64,000 nt of DNA from Pedobacter gandavensis (GTDB lineage: Bacteria; Bacteroidota; Bacteroidia; Sphingobacteriales; Sphingobacteriaceae), in assembly GCF_014172405.1 (NCBI RefSeq), contig NZ_WNXC01000001.1:1240001-1304000 (forward strand), read 5' to 3'. Of this stretch, positions 63,448 through 64,000 are shown one piece after another. The position numbers and the translations under genes are program-made. The first letter of the stretch is position 1. Each line of letters opens with the position of its first letter. The notes below the pieces were generated by a model that ran no database searches, had not been told where the DNA came from, and was given only the letters and a program-made list of their open reading frames with translations.

Positions 63448-64000
63448 TATTTGAGAAAATTATAGGTGAAGCCCAGCATAATTTCAGCACCACGGTTAAA
63501 GCTTCTGTTGATGTATTCATTGCCGTACCATTTACCACCGGTTTGAGGATTTGCATAAACGGTTTTGATATCCGGATTCAGGATGTTTTTGGCATAGCCT
63601 TTAAACTTGACATTTTTGGTAATCCGCTGACTGAATACAAAATCCAACACCGGAACTGGTTGCGTGTACAAGTCAGGTTCTCCGGTAAGGTTAATTTGTA
63701 CCAATCGCTCTCCTACCATGTTAAAAGTTAGGGTTAAATCTGTCCCTGATTTTGGGTTTTCATAATTCAACCAGGCGTTGATCGAGTAAGGTGCTTGCTC
63801 AAAAAGCGGAGAATTTTTAGGTGTATACCGATCTAATGAGCGAATCGCTTCATAACGTTCTGGTGTTTTCTTGATGTCACTTTGTGCGAGCAACAAATTA
63901 GAACCGAGGTAGAAATTCTTCAACGGATCGAATAAAGAACCTAAACTTTTCACCAGTTCTAATTCCAATCCCCAGACTCTACCAATATTCGGATCATTCT
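63447..64000 (-). CDS. TonB-dependent receptor, C-terminal part (gene runs off the right edge)
   Basis: The frame is open to the end of the window with no ATG, so only the last 184 or so residues are seen. The sequence is beta-barrel strand material: 'GRVWGLELELVKSLGSLFDPLKNFYLGSNLLLAQSDI', 'LTLTFNMVGERLVQINL', 'PVPVLDFVFSQRITKNVKFKGYAKNILNPD' and a last part 'SFNRGAEIMLGFTYNFLK'. This matches the end of TonB-dependent receptors. It is the first visible gene of the minus-strand fasciclin locus and overlaps the DUF4397-like gene by one base. Confidence 0.88.
   Translation of the reverse strand, partial: NDPNIGRVWGLELELVKSLGSLFDPLKNFYLGSNLLLAQSDIKKTPERYEAIRSLDRYTPKNSPLFEQAPYSINAWLNYENPKSGTDLTLTFNMVGERLVQINLTGEPDLYTQPVPVLDFVFSQRITKNVKFKGYAKNILNPDIKTVYANPQTGGKWYGNEYINRSFNRGAEIMLGFTYNFLK

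Overview
The window is AT-rich chromosomal DNA from a Bacteroidota, most likely a Sphingobacteriaceae member close to Pedobacter (inference). The support is family content: TonB-dependent receptors with carboxypeptidase-regulatory N-termini, a GLPGLI protein, FISUMP domains, BF3164-like, DUF6266-like and fasciclin lipoproteins, many 'SCKKD'-type lipoboxes, TAnnTTTG-type -7 promoter elements, and few recognisable Shine-Dalgarno sequences.

Layout. 1-2336: a LytS/LytTR two-component pair, the kinase cut by the left edge. 2355-5161: an arsenic operon (arsR, DUF6428-like, acr3) followed by a metallophosphoesterase, with two copies of a probable ArsR operator. 5473-7769: a lipoprotein, a gene split by an in-frame stop, and an NAD-dependent epimerase. 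7839-10644: a MocR-type regulator divergent from a Bcr/CflA exporter, with a palindromic operator between them.

10738-16657 is an accessory region behind tRNA-Lys(TTT). A nuclease-toxin lipoprotein (AHH domain) overlaps a probable immunity gene. Then come an orphan small gene and a DUF4365 nuclease-fold protein. Each module ends in a ~120-bp direct repeat that finishes like the 3' end of the tRNA and is followed by terminators, which suggests stepwise accretion at the tRNA. No integrase is visible.

16707-30305: a 9-kb gene for a 3008-residue surface protein (22 fibronectin-III-like repeats, three FISUMP modules), a TPR protein and a small membrane protein sharing an unusual 'QSPIIxG' motif, a possible gene relic and a beta-barrel protein. 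30542-36556: a BF3164-like / GLPGLI / TonB-receptor operon with a TlpA-like thioredoxin upstream. 36618-45056: a double GNAT, an L,D-transpeptidase, a Crp/Fnr regulator with an N-terminal cysteine cluster, a ClC chloride transporter with a C-terminal CBS region, an acyltransferase-3 protein and two EreA-like proteins. 45061-50183: a GT2-GH26-TIM-barrel fusion translationally overlapped with a GH2-like lipoprotein. 50358-51188: a DUF6266-like protein. 51550-64000: a minus-strand surface locus of two TonB receptors (one cut by the right edge), six lipoproteins (three fasciclin, one DUF4397-like, one unknown, one IPT/NHL).

The strongest candidates for something undescribed are the tRNA-Lys repeat/accretion structure with its toxin module, the GT2-GH26 synthase-hydrolase pair, the QSPI-motif cluster and the multi-fasciclin TonB locus. 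All functional assignments come from reading motifs by eye; no database search was run.
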